Shown in pieces: positions 1 through 8,325 of a stretch of 64,000 nt of DNA. Position 1 is the stretch's first letter; each line of letters begins with the position of its first letter. The DNA lies in the NCBI RefSeq assembly GCF_014725735.1, contig NZ_CP061368.1, positions 2,929,225 through 2,993,224 of the forward strand. The letters are read 5' to 3'. The stretch comes from Wenzhouxiangella sp. AB-CW3 (lineage in GTDB: Bacteria > Pseudomonadota > Gammaproteobacteria > Xanthomonadales > Wenzhouxiangellaceae). A model generated the notes under the pieces. It was not told where the DNA came from. It saw only the letters and a list, made by a program, of their open reading frames with translations, and made no database searches. The position numbers and the translations under genes were made by a program.

Positions 1-1
1 G

Positions 2-667
2 TGTTCACGCTTTTCCAGCGATAACGAAAACTACATCGTTCCGGACGTCTACATCCATCCGGCCGAAGATGGCTGGCGAGTGACCCTCAACCCCGACAAT
101 GACCCCGGCCTGCGGCTCAACGACACCTATGTCAACCTGGCCCGTCAGACTCGCGGCGAAGATCGACAGTACCTGAAAGATCGTCTGCAGGAGGCGCGCT
201 GGCTGATCAGCGGGCTGGAGATGCGCAATCAGACCCTGCTGGCGGTGACCCGGGCGATCGTGGAACGCCAGCATCATTTTTTCGGCGAGGGAGAAACCGG
301 CATGCGCCCGCTGCTGCAGCGTGAAGTGGCCGAAACCATCGGCGTTCACGAATCCACCGTCTCGCGCGCGACCAGCCAGAAATACGCCCACACACCGCGC
401 GGCACATTTGAACTCAAGCATTTCTTCTCGGTCGGCATCGATACGCGCAACGGCAAGCAGGTGGCGGCCACGGCCGTCAAGGCACGCCTGCGACGACTGA
501 TTGGCGAAGAAACACCCGGGTGCCCGTTTTCCGACCAGGCGCTGGCCGATCAACTGGCCGAACAGGATATTCTCCTGGCCCGCCGAACGGTGGCCAAGTA
601 CCGGGAACAGCTCGGTATTCCCGGCTCGGCCCAGCGACGACGCGCTGCTCGGTTGCAATCAGCCTGA
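2..667 (+). CDS. rpoN: RNA polymerase sigma-54 factor, C-terminal part (5' end outside window)
   Basis: This is the C-terminal part of sigma-54, which directs RNA polymerase to -24/-12 promoters that need enhancer-binding activators. The frame is open from base 2, so the N-terminal activator-interacting region lies outside the window. The visible part starts in the core-binding domain (DNENYIVPDV, then RVTLNPDNDPGLRLN) and runs through the helix-turn-helix (VAETIGVHESTVSRATSQKY) to the RpoN box ARRTVAKYRE, which reads the -24 element. It ends 55 bases before hpf, the usual gammaproteobacterial order rpoN-hpf-ptsN. The first ATG or GTG inside the window is not the true start. Confidence 0.97.
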   Translation, partial: CSRFSSDNENYIVPDVYIHPAEDGWRVTLNPDNDPGLRLNDTYVNLARQTRGEDRQYLKDRLQEARWLISGLEMRNQTLLAVTRAIVERQHHFFGEGETGMRPLLQREVAETIGVHESTVSRATSQKYAHTPRGTFELKHFFSVGIDTRNGKQVAATAVKARLRRLIGEETPGCPFSDQALADQLAEQDILLARRTVAKYREQLGIPGSAQRRRAARLQSA

Positions 668-685
668 CGGGCGATCAAACCCTGG

Positions 686-720
686 TATAAGATTGGCACT
701 ACACCGACGAAGGAGCAGCT
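686..720 (+). promoter_or_regulatory. Candidate -10 and ribosome-binding site ahead of hpf
   Basis: The gap between rpoN and hpf holds a TATAAG at 686-691, with a weak -35-like CTGACG at 664-669 (16-base spacer), and a good Shine-Dalgarno AGGAG at 711-715, 7 bases before the hpf ATG. The Shine-Dalgarno supports the chosen hpf start. The promoter is only a candidate, because hpf could be read from the rpoN transcript. Confidence 0.35.
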
Positions 721-722
721 TC

Positions 723-1043
723 ATGCAAATCGAAATCTCCGGTCAGAACATCGAAGTGACCCAGGCCCTGAGAGCCTACGTGACCGAGAAGACTGATCGG
801 CTTGTCCGCCATTTCGACAACCTGATTTCCGCGCATTTCGTGCTGCGCCTGGAAAAGCTGGAACACTTCGCCGAGGGCACCGTCAGCGTTGGTGGACGCA
901 CGAATCCGTTGCATGCCGATGCCGTTGCCGAAGACATGTACGCCGCCATCGATGCACTGATCGACAAGCTGGACCGCCAGGTCCGACGCCACAAGGACAA
1001 GGTCACCGATCACCGCGCGTCCCGTCCGGAAAAGGCGGACTGA
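723..1043 (+). CDS. hpf: Ribosome hibernation promoting factor, short form
   Basis: The 106-residue product matches the short HPF/YfiA family, which binds the 30S decoding site in stationary phase and stabilises inactive 100S ribosomes. It opens with MQIEISGQNIEVTQALRAYV and has the family HFDNLISAHFVL and DMYAAIDALIDKLDRQ segments, with a basic C-terminal helix (RRHKDKV). There is no C-terminal dimerisation domain, so it is the short type. The frame stays open further upstream, but ATG 723 has an AGGAG 7 bases before it and gives the family length. It sits between rpoN and ptsN as in many gammaproteobacteria. Confidence 0.95.
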   Translation: MQIEISGQNIEVTQALRAYVTEKTDRLVRHFDNLISAHFVLRLEKLEHFAEGTVSVGGRTNPLHADAVAEDMYAAIDALIDKLDRQVRRHKDKVTDHRASRPEKAD

Positions 1044-1066
1044 CCCCACACGCCTGGCAGGCAACC

Positions 1067-1537
1067 ATGCAACTGTGCGATGTCATTGACGTCGACCGAA
1101 TCGCAGTCGACATCTCCGTAGCTAGCAAGAAGTCCTTGCTCGAGAAGGCGGCCGCGCTGCTTGCGGCCGCGCCCGAGAGCGCGGATGCGCGCGACATATT
1201 CGACAGCCTGTGTCAGCGCGAGCGGCTCGGCTCCACCGGTCTTGGCCATGGCGTGGCCATCCCCCATGGCCGGGTCGCCGGACAGCAGACTGTTGCCGGT
1301 GCCGTCATCCGGCTGCAAACGCCCATCGACTTCGATGCCCCCGACGCCGAAACCGTCGACCTGTTCTTCGCCCTGGCCGTGCCAGACCGCTGCACCGACG
1401 TGCACCTGCGCCTGCTGGCCGACATCGCCGAGCGCCTGGGCAGCGAGGCCCAGCGTCGTGCCATACGCGATGCCCCCGACCCCGACCAGTTGCTCCGACT
1501 GTTGGCCACCGACCCGACCGATCCCGCCTCGCGATGA
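1067..1537 (+). CDS. ptsN: PTS IIA-like nitrogen regulatory protein (EIIA-Ntr)
   Basis: EIIA-Ntr is the terminal phosphoacceptor of the nitrogen-related phosphotransferase relay. In enterobacteria it controls potassium transport, phosphate sensing and cell-envelope stress. The 156-residue protein has the family layout, with the phosphorylated histidine in GVAIPHGR (H67). It lies 23 bases after hpf, and its stop codon overlaps the hprK start (ATGA at 1534-1537), so translation is probably coupled. Phosphate is expected from the HPr encoded downstream at 3709. Confidence 0.95.
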   Translation: MQLCDVIDVDRIAVDISVASKKSLLEKAAALLAAAPESADARDIFDSLCQRERLGSTGLGHGVAIPHGRVAGQQTVAGAVIRLQTPIDFDAPDAETVDLFFALAVPDRCTDVHLRLLADIAERLGSEAQRRAIRDAPDPDQLLRLLATDPTDPASR

Positions 1538-2475
1538 CTGCCAGCGTCACTCCGGCCGAGCTGCATGAACGCTTTGCCGAACGACTCGGGCTTGAGTGGG
1601 TCTGCGGCAGGGGCCAGGCCCGCCACCGTGAAATCAAGCCAACCGGTTTCAAGACCCGCCCCTCGCTGGTCGGCTTTCTCAACCTGATCCATTCCACCCG
1701 CATTCAGGTCATCGGTCGCGAGGAATACGACTGGCTGGAAGGCCTGGACTCCCGCATCCGCTGGGAATCGTTGGCCAAGGTGATGGACGCCCGCCCGGCC
1801 GCCATTATCGTCGCCAACGGGCTCGAAGTAGCCGACGACCTTGAACAACTGGCGCGGGAAAGCAACACCCCGCTCATGAGAACGCCGCAACGCGACTGGG
1901 AGCTGATCGAGTTTCTTGAATACCAGATATCTCGCCGGCTGGCTCAGCGCACAACCCTGCACGGCGTGTTCATGGAAGTGTTCACCATTGGCGTGCTCAT
2001 CACAGGAGAGGCGGGTACCGGAAAGAGCGAACTGGCGCTGGAGTTGATTTCGCGCGGCCATCGCCTGATTGCCGACGATGCGCCGGAGTTCACCCAGTTG
2101 ACGCCTGACATCATCGAAGGCTCGTGCCCGCCGGTGCTGCGCGAATGCCTGGAAGTTCGTGGCCTGGGCATCCTCAATATCCGCAGAATGTTTGGCGACG
2201 CCGCGCTCAAGGCCAAGAAGTACCTGCGCCTGATCATCCATCTTCACCTGCCCGAACCGGGCGACGAAGAAGGCGACCGCCTGCACGGCGACGACAGCCA
2301 GCGTGAAGTCCTGGATCTCAAGATTCCGCAGATCAACCTGCCGGTACTGGCCGGTCGCAACATGGCAGTGATTACCGAGGCGGCCGTGCGCGATTTCATG
2401 CTGCGCATGAAGGGTTTCGATGCGGCAGCCGAGTTCGTTGAACGCCACGGTCGCCTGCTGTCTGACCAGACATGA
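1534..2475 (+). CDS. hprK: HPr kinase/phosphorylase
   Basis: HprK phosphorylates HPr on Ser46 with ATP or pyrophosphate and also removes that phosphate. The 313-residue product has the N-terminal domain (MTASVTPAELHERF onward), the catalytic histidine in TLHGVFMEVF, a P-loop GEAGTGKS at 158-165 and the family signature CLEVRGLGILNIR. The P-loop reads GEAG where many homologues have GESG. The frame is open upstream inside ptsN, but ATG 1534 overlaps the ptsN stop and gives the family length. The partner HPr at 3709 keeps Ser46, so the pair looks functional. The rapZ start overlaps its stop. Confidence 0.96.
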   Translation: MTASVTPAELHERFAERLGLEWVCGRGQARHREIKPTGFKTRPSLVGFLNLIHSTRIQVIGREEYDWLEGLDSRIRWESLAKVMDARPAAIIVANGLEVADDLEQLARESNTPLMRTPQRDWELIEFLEYQISRRLAQRTTLHGVFMEVFTIGVLITGEAGTGKSELALELISRGHRLIADDAPEFTQLTPDIIEGSCPPVLRECLEVRGLGILNIRRMFGDAALKAKKYLRLIIHLHLPEPGDEEGDRLHGDDSQREVLDLKIPQINLPVLAGRNMAVITEAAVRDFMLRMKGFDAAAEFVERHGRLLSDQT

Positions 2476-3338
2476 ACGATGCCTTGTCCCTGATCATCGT
2501 CAGTGGCCTGTCCGGGAGCGGCAAGACCGTGGCCCTGCATGCCCTGGAAGACCTGGGGTATTACTGCGTCGACAACCTGCCCGGCCGCCTGCTGCCCGAG
2601 CTGGCCCGCGAGGTCCGCAGCCAGCCTGAACGGTATCCGCGGGTGGCCATCGGAATCGACGCTCGCAGCGGCCCTGAAGGACTGGAACGACTACCCGCCC
2701 TGCTGGAGGACCTGCCCGGCGATGCCGGCTTTCGACTGCTCTACCTCGATACCGACAGAAAGGTGCTGATTCGCCGCTACAGCGAAACCCGACGCCGTCA
2801 TCCGCTCGGCGAACTGGGTGGCCTGGAAACCGCCATAGAGGCCGAGCAGGAACTACTCGAGCCGATTCGCAAGAAAGCCGACTGGATCATCGACACCTCG
2901 GAGAGCAATCTGCACCAGCTTCGGCGACAAATCTGGCGCACCATCGGCGTGACCCGAAACGTACAGGTTCAGTCGGTGGTCCTGGAGTCCTTCGCCTTCA
3001 AGCGCGGTGTGCCACGCGACGTTGACATGGTGTTCGACGCGCGCTGCCTGCCAAACCCGCACTGGCAACCGGGTTTGCGTGCGCACACCGGGCTGGAAGC
3101 CAACGTTCAGGCCTACCTGGAGCAACACGACATCGTCGAGGACTTTTTCGGAGACATCCGGGCGTTCATCGAGCGCTGGCTGCCGGCACTGGCCGAAGAC
3201 CAGCGAAGCCTGGTCACCATTGCCATTGGCTGCACCGGCGGCCAGCACCGTTCGGTCTATCTCGTGGAACGATTGGGCCAGGCATTGCGCGAGGGAGGGC
3301 TCCAGGTCCTGGTCAGCCATCGGGAGCTGGAGCAATGA
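2472..3338 (+). CDS. rapZ: RNase adapter protein / nucleotide-binding protein RapZ
   Basis: RapZ is a P-loop protein. In E. coli it delivers the small RNA GlmZ to RNase E and so adjusts glucosamine-6-phosphate synthesis. The 288-residue product has Walker A GLSGSGKT at 12-19, then the conserved DLGYYCVDNLPGRLLPEL. The C-terminal half has the RapZ features FGFK-like SFAFKRGVPRDVDMVFDARCLPNPHW (split here: SFAFKRGVP and DARCLPNPHW) and the IGCTGGQHRSVY motif. Its ATG overlaps the hprK stop (ATGA, 2472-2475). Whether GlmZ exists in this organism is not visible here. Confidence 0.96.
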   Translation: MNDALSLIIVSGLSGSGKTVALHALEDLGYYCVDNLPGRLLPELAREVRSQPERYPRVAIGIDARSGPEGLERLPALLEDLPGDAGFRLLYLDTDRKVLIRRYSETRRRHPLGELGGLETAIEAEQELLEPIRKKADWIIDTSESNLHQLRRQIWRTIGVTRNVQVQSVVLESFAFKRGVPRDVDMVFDARCLPNPHWQPGLRAHTGLEANVQAYLEQHDIVEDFFGDIRAFIERWLPALAEDQRSLVTIAIGCTGGQHRSVYLVERLGQALREGGLQVLVSHRELEQ

Positions 3339-3712
3339 CGGGGCTGGTACTGGTCACTCACAACGGCCTGGGCGAAGCCCTGAGACACGAAGCCGAACAC
3401 ATTCTCGGCCAGTCATTCGGCATGACGACCGTTGCCATCAGTTATCGTGCCGACCCGGACACCACGCTCGACGAACTGCGCCTGGTGCTGTCGGCCTCGG
3501 CCGATGCCGAAGGAGCCCTGGTGCTGACCGACCTGCCGGGCGCCACACCGCACAACCTGGCCACCCAGGCTGCCGCAGAACTCGGCATTCCCGTGGTGTC
3601 TGGACTGAATCTGCCGATGCTGCTCAAGGTGCTCAACCTGCTTGATGAACCCGCCGGGGCGCTGGCTGCTCATGCCTGCGAGGGTGGACGCAAGGGGGTC
3701 ATCAGATCGTGA
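3335..3712 (+). CDS. PTS EIIA component, mannose/fructose family
   Basis: This is a 125-residue stand-alone EIIA of the mannose class. It opens with MTGLVLVTHNGLG, and H9 is the expected phosphohistidine. The middle has the class motif ALVLTDLPGATPHNLATQ. No EIIB, EIIC or EIID gene follows, so it is unlikely to feed a sugar transporter encoded here and probably acts as a signalling output, as proposed for similar single EIIA-Man genes in beta- and gammaproteobacteria. Its ATG overlaps the rapZ stop, and its own stop overlaps the GTG start of HPr. Confidence 0.9.
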   Translation: MTGLVLVTHNGLGEALRHEAEHILGQSFGMTTVAISYRADPDTTLDELRLVLSASADAEGALVLTDLPGATPHNLATQAAAELGIPVVSGLNLPMLLKVLNLLDEPAGALAAHACEGGRKGVIRS

Positions 3713-3978
3713 CACGCACACCACTGCGTTTGACCAACAAGCTGGGGCTCCATGCCCGCGCCGCCAGCAAGCTGGTACAGACGGCCGCACGCTTTGACTG
3801 CGAAGCCTGGCTGGAGCATCAGGACCGGCGCGTCAATGCCCGCTCGATCATGGGGGTGTTGCTGTTGGCTGCGCCCTGCGGCAGTGAACTGATTCTCGAA
3901 ACCAGCGGCGAAGAGGCGGAGGAGGCAGCCGAGGCGATACGGCAACTGGTTGAAGACCGCTTCGGAGAGGGACAGTGA
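3709..3978 (+). CDS. ptsH: Phosphocarrier protein HPr
   Basis: HPr carries phosphate from EI to EIIA proteins. The 89-residue product has the active histidine H15 in KLGLHARAASK and the regulatory serine S46 in NARSIMGVLLLA, so it can serve both EI and HprK. The start is GTG at 3709, overlapping the previous stop. No other start fits, because H15 must sit near the N-terminus. Its stop overlaps the GTG start of ptsI. It could equally be called npr, since the cluster includes ptsN. Confidence 0.95.
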   Translation: MTRTPLRLTNKLGLHARAASKLVQTAARFDCEAWLEHQDRRVNARSIMGVLLLAAPCGSELILETSGEEAEEAAEAIRQLVEDRFGEGQ

Positions 3979-5732
3979 GTCTGGCCCTGACCGGGATCGG
4001 TGTCACCAGTGGCATCGCCATCGGGCGCGTTCATCGACTGACTCCCGGTGAACTGACACTGCCGGAGTATCATCTCGAAGACAGGCGCGCCGTGAACGCC
4101 GAGATCGAGCGCGTCCAGCAGGCAGCCGGCCGTGGAGAGCGATTTCTGCGCGACATCATGGACCGCGCCATCGAGGGCGGTGGCGAAACTGCCCGCGAAG
4201 TGCTCGAAGCCCACCGCCAGATCCTTCACGACCCGATGCTTATCGAAGCCGCCTGCGAGCGGATTCGCGAACAACGCATCAACGCCGAATGGGCGCTGGC
4301 GCAGCAGAGCGAGGAGCTGCAGGAGGCATTTCGCCGACTCGACGATGAGTACCTGGCGCTCAGGCGAGAAGACCTTGAACAGGCTGTCGGGCTGATCCAG
4401 CGTGAGCTGGCCGATCAGCCTGCCACCTTGCTGGGCACCCGCATACCCCATCAGCTCGACGACACTATCCTGGTGGCATCCGAACTGAGTCCGGCCGATC
4501 TCACAGTCCTCAGTCAGCGGCGCGTGGCCGGGCTGATTACCGAGCACGGCGCGCCCTACTCCCATTCGGCCATCCTGGCGCGCAGTCTCGAGATCCCCAT
4601 GGTGGTCGGCGTTCACCATGCCCTGGAACTGATGAACGAGAACGAGCCGGTCATCATCGACGGACACTACGGTGCCGTGCTGCTGGAAGTTGATGACAAC
4701 CAGCGGCGGCACTATGCAGAGAAGCTCGAAGCCAGCACCCGGCACCGGCGCGACCTCAGAAGGTTTCTCAAGCGCCCGTCTTATACCGCCGACCGCCGAG
4801 CCTTCACACTTTACGGCAATGCCGAACTGCCGGCCGAATTCGAACGCTGTCTGCACGCGCAGGTTTCGGGTATCGGTCTGATGCGCACCGAATACATGTT
4901 CCTGGGCGACCACTGGCCCGACGAAGAAACCCAGTTCAGGACTTATGGCGAGGCCGTACAGGCCATGCAAGGGGCCAGCGTGACCATTCGTACGCTCGAT
5001 GCCGGCGGTGACAAGCTGCCCGCCGCGGTCGAACTCACGCGCGGCCCCAACCCGGCCCTGGGCCTGCGTGGACTGCGACTGTCGCTGTCCATGCTCGATG
5101 CTTTCCGGCAACAGCTGCGAGCCATTCTGCGCGCCTCCACCCTCGGCCCGGTCCGGATTCTGCTGCCCATGCTCACCTGCATCGACGAGATCCACCAGGC
5201 GCGCCAGTTGATCGCCGAGTGCCGGGAGCAACTACGCGCCGAGGGCGTCAGTACCGACCCGGCATTGTCCGTTGGCGGTATGATCGAAACACCGGCTGCC
5301 GCGCTGGACATCCATCGCATGGCCCCGGAACTGGACTTTCTGTCGATCGGCAGCAACGACCTGATCCAGTACGTGCTGGCCATCGACCGCCAGGACGAGC
5401 TGGTCAGTCACATCTATGACCCGACCCACCCGGGTATCCTGGAGTTGATTGCCCGCATCGTGGAGGCCGGCAGGCAGCATGACCGGGAGGTCATCGTGTG
5501 CGGCGAACTGGCCGGCGAGCCGGCAACGGCCCGGCTGCTGCTGGGACTCGGCGTCGAACACTTCAGTCTGCCACCGGCACAGGTTGCACCGGTCAAGAAA
5601 GCGTTGATCGATTGCGACAGCCGCCGCTGCCAGGAACTGGTCAACGCCTTCCGAACCGGGCAGGGATCCGGCGACGGCCGCGCACTGCTTGAAACCCTGC
5701 TCGGATCGGCGGCAGAGCGACCGCCTCATTGA
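3975..5732 (+). CDS. ptsI: Phosphoenolpyruvate-protein phosphotransferase (enzyme I)
   Basis: Enzyme I takes phosphate from phosphoenolpyruvate and passes it to HPr. The 585-residue protein has the HPr-binding N-terminal half, the swivelling phosphohistidine region TEHGAPYSHSAILARS (H197 by count from this start) and the PEP-binding barrel with LMRTEYMFL, GGDKLP, SIGSNDLIQY and the active cysteine in VIVCGELAGE. It lacks the N-terminal GAF domain that marks EI-Ntr (PtsP), so it is the PtsI type. The start is GTG 3975, overlapping the ptsH stop. It is the last gene of the operon and ends 7 bases from the convergent tsaB. Confidence 0.96.
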   Translation: MSLALTGIGVTSGIAIGRVHRLTPGELTLPEYHLEDRRAVNAEIERVQQAAGRGERFLRDIMDRAIEGGGETAREVLEAHRQILHDPMLIEAACERIREQRINAEWALAQQSEELQEAFRRLDDEYLALRREDLEQAVGLIQRELADQPATLLGTRIPHQLDDTILVASELSPADLTVLSQRRVAGLITEHGAPYSHSAILARSLEIPMVVGVHHALELMNENEPVIIDGHYGAVLLEVDDNQRRHYAEKLEASTRHRRDLRRFLKRPSYTADRRAFTLYGNAELPAEFERCLHAQVSGIGLMRTEYMFLGDHWPDEETQFRTYGEAVQAMQGASVTIRTLDAGGDKLPAAVELTRGPNPALGLRGLRLSLSMLDAFRQQLRAILRASTLGPVRILLPMLTCIDEIHQARQLIAECREQLRAEGVSTDPALSVGGMIETPAAALDIHRMAPELDFLSIGSNDLIQYVLAIDRQDELVSHIYDPTHPGILELIARIVEAGRQHDREVIVCGELAGEPATARLLLGLGVEHFSLPPAQVAPVKKALIDCDSRRCQELVNAFRTGQGSGDGRALLETLLGSAAERPPH

Positions 5733-5739
5733 CCAATAA

Positions 5740-6396
5740 CTAACCAGTCACCCGATCACGCACGTAAACCGGCTCCAGCGACCAGGCCGGCACGGGTGTG
5801 ACGCCAGCGGCCAGATGGAGCAGTGCCCGGGCATCCGGCCAGACCTCCGGCAACCGCGTACCAAGCTGCGTACCCAGCGCCCGCTCCACCTCGTCGGGAT
5901 AGACAGCCAGACCGGAACCAGCGGCCAGCCAGGGGCCGTCGTGCGGAGCGGTCAGCCGGGCCGGCGGGCCCACCTGCTCGGGCCCGATGCGCTCATGCCG
6001 GCCGTCGACGCGCTGGTAGAACGCGGAGTAGACCTCCTTCATGCGGGCATCAAGCAACACGGCGATGAACTCCGCCGACAGATCGGGATCGGCCGCCCTG
6101 GCCGTGGCAGACAGGGTCGAGACCGGGTAGATCGGCAGACCATGGGCAAGGGCCAGTCCCTGCACCACACCCATGCCGATGCGCAGGCTGGTGAAACCGC
6201 CCGGCCCCCTGGATACGACCAGCCCGTCCAGATCGGCATGACTCAGGCCGGCGTCGGCCAGCAGGTCCCGCACCCAGGGCAGTAGAAGTTCGGCATGACG
6301 CCGCGGCGCATGCGCCTGGCGACTGTTCACCTCGTCGCTGATCTGCAAGGCCACCGAACAGTAGTCGGTTGCGCTTTCCACGGCCAGAAGGTTCAT
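5740..6396 (-). CDS. tsaB: tRNA threonylcarbamoyladenosine biosynthesis protein TsaB
   Basis: TsaB is the inactive paralogue and partner of TsaD in making t6A37 on ANN-decoding tRNAs. The 218-residue product has the ASKHA-fold start MNLLAVESATDYCSVAL, the segment GLVVSRGPGGFTSLRIGMG and GLPIYPVSTLSA. The ATG overlaps the yoaA stop (ATGA on the minus strand, 6396-6393), so the two are co-transcribed. It is the last gene of the mrcB-lipoprotein-yoaA-tsaB run. Confidence 0.95.
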   Translation of the reverse strand: MNLLAVESATDYCSVALQISDEVNSRQAHAPRRHAELLLPWVRDLLADAGLSHADLDGLVVSRGPGGFTSLRIGMGVVQGLALAHGLPIYPVSTLSATARAADPDLSAEFIAVLLDARMKEVYSAFYQRVDGRHERIGPEQVGPPARLTAPHDGPWLAAGSGLAVYPDEVERALGTQLGTRLPEVWPDARALLHLAAGVTPVPAWSLEPVYVRDRVTG

Positions 6397-8324
6397 GTCG
6401 ACAATCGATCCTTGATGAAACGCGCCGCTTCGGCGCCACTTTGCACTGGGGTCATGGGGGGCAGGCTGCGCAGGAACAGTTTGCCATACGGGCGGGTGAC
6501 CAGGCGTGGGTCGCCCAGTACCAGCACCCCAAAATCATCGGCCTGCCGGATCAGCCGTCCGGCACCCTGCTTCAGGGCCAGAACGGCCTGGGGCAACTGC
6601 ACTTCGGCAAAGGGGTTGCCGCCGGATTCACGCACGGCCTTGAGCGTGGCTTCCAGCACCGGGTCGTCAGGCGCGGCGAACGGCAGCTTGTCAATCACCA
6701 CCACGCTGAGTTCGCGACCGGGCACATCCACGCCTTCCCAGAAACTGGCGGCGCCCAGCAGGAGACTGCCGGGCGATTCCCGGAATCGGCGCAGCAGCAC
6801 CGGCCGCGGAGCATCCTCCTGAACCAGCAGTTGAAAATCGCTGTGCGCTCGCAACCAGTCGGCGGCCCGGCGCAACGCGCGATGCGAGGTAAACAGCAGA
6901 AACGCCCGCCCCCCGGCAGCCCGCAGCACTGGCAGCACCTGCGACAACAACTGATCGACATGATCTCGACTGCCGGGATCGGGCAGTCCCTCGGGCAGCC
7001 AGAGTCGGGTCTGTTCCGGGTAGTCGAAGGGGCTCTCGATTACCCGCTCACGGGCGTCGTCCAGCCCCAGCCGCCGGGTGAAGTGATCGAAGCGCCCGGC
7101 CACGGCCAGTGTCGCCGAGGTCATGATCCAGGTCGCCGGCACACGCTCGCGAAGCTGCCTCAGCGGTCCGGCCACATCCAGCGGGGTGAGGTTGAGCGCG
7201 AAACGTCCACGACGATTGGCAAACCAGCGCACATAGCCCTCGCGACCGGCCAGGAAATCACCCAGCCCCTCTTCCAGCACGGCGGCACGCTGAGCCGCAT
7301 TGCCCAGATCGCGACTCTGCTCGGCCAGGGGTTCCAGGGCGGCAACCAGGGCCTGCAGGGCCCGTCGCAATGACGCAAAGTGCGGTAGACAGGCCGTCAG
7401 TGCACTGAATTCGCCGCGCTGGGGCAATGTCAGGCATTCGCTGACCGCCTGGTCCAGCGCCGTTCGCAGGTTCTGCACCGGTGCCATCAGCAGCTTCAAC
7501 GCACCACTGGCCTGGCCGGCGGCACGCAGCGTGTCAGCGCCCAGTTCCCGCAGCTGCCAGGCGCTCACTCCGCGAGAAAAGAATCGCATGGCCGTTTCCG
7601 GCACCTGGTGCGCCTCGTCGATCACCACCGCACCGGCTCCCGGCAGCACCTCGCCGAAACCGGTCTGCTTCAAGGCCATGTCGGCAAACAGCAGGTGATG
7701 GTTGACGACCACGATATCGGCTTCCTGGGCCTGACGCCGGGCACGCAACAGGTGACAGTCGGCCAGCTGCTCGCATTCGCCCCCCAGGCAGTTGTCCTGG
7801 GTCGAAGTCACCAACGGCCAGACCGGCGACCGGGTGGGAATGTCATCGAGTTCGGAAATCTCGCCGGACACCGTGTGCCGCGCCCAGCGCCTGACCATCT
7901 GCAATTCCTCGCCGACCGCACCCTCGGCCACCTCCGGGTCGTTGCCGTGCTTGTCGAGCCGGTGCAGGCACAGGTAATTGGAACGCCCTTTCAGCAACGC
8001 TACTTTGCGCTCCAGACCCAGCGCGCGCAAAGCCAACGGCAGGTCGCGTGCATAGAGCTGATCCTGGAGGTTGAGCGTGCCGGTAGAAATGATCGTGCGC
8101 TCGCCGCGCAACAGCACCGGCACCAGGTAGGCCAGGGTCTTGCCGGTGCCCGTGGCCGCCTCGGCTACCAGGTCGGTTCCCGAGCCCAGGCATTCATCAA
8201 TGGCGGCAGCCAGCTCAAACTGACCCGCACGCGGACGATAGGCCGCAAGCGCGTTGGCCAGCGGACCGTCTTCGGCAAAGACGTCGGCCAGGGCCAATCC
8301 CGCGGACTCCGCCTCCCCGGACAT
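6393..8324 (-). CDS. yoaA: ATP-dependent DNA helicase YoaA (DinG/XPD-like)
   Basis: This is a superfamily 2 iron-sulfur helicase of the DinG/YoaA group. In E. coli YoaA works with the clamp-loader subunit chi in tolerance of replication-blocking damage. The 643-residue product has Walker A EAATGTGKT (55-63), a DEAH box (VVIDEAHQVPE), and four cysteines for a 4Fe-4S cluster (NYLCLHR, then DNCLGGECEQLADC). Motifs SATL and QGAGRLIRQ are near the C-terminus. The frame stays open upstream to 8522 but runs through the lipoprotein gene, so ATG 8324, one base after that gene's stop, is chosen. Confidence 0.93.
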   Translation of the reverse strand: MSGEAESAGLALADVFAEDGPLANALAAYRPRAGQFELAAAIDECLGSGTDLVAEAATGTGKTLAYLVPVLLRGERTIISTGTLNLQDQLYARDLPLALRALGLERKVALLKGRSNYLCLHRLDKHGNDPEVAEGAVGEELQMVRRWARHTVSGEISELDDIPTRSPVWPLVTSTQDNCLGGECEQLADCHLLRARRQAQEADIVVVNHHLLFADMALKQTGFGEVLPGAGAVVIDEAHQVPETAMRFFSRGVSAWQLRELGADTLRAAGQASGALKLLMAPVQNLRTALDQAVSECLTLPQRGEFSALTACLPHFASLRRALQALVAALEPLAEQSRDLGNAAQRAAVLEEGLGDFLAGREGYVRWFANRRGRFALNLTPLDVAGPLRQLRERVPATWIMTSATLAVAGRFDHFTRRLGLDDARERVIESPFDYPEQTRLWLPEGLPDPGSRDHVDQLLSQVLPVLRAAGGRAFLLFTSHRALRRAADWLRAHSDFQLLVQEDAPRPVLLRRFRESPGSLLLGAASFWEGVDVPGRELSVVVIDKLPFAAPDDPVLEATLKAVRESGGNPFAEVQLPQAVLALKQGAGRLIRQADDFGVLVLGDPRLVTRPYGKLFLRSLPPMTPVQSGAEAARFIKDRLST

Positions 8325-8325
8325 G

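Noticed and set aside
695-712. Sigma-54 promoter before hpf (TTGGCAC)
   Set aside because: A -24-like TGGCAC is present but no GC element stands at the required distance downstream.
3819-5231. Minus-strand open frame of about 470 codons
   Set aside because: Antisense to HPr and enzyme I, which carry complete active sites.
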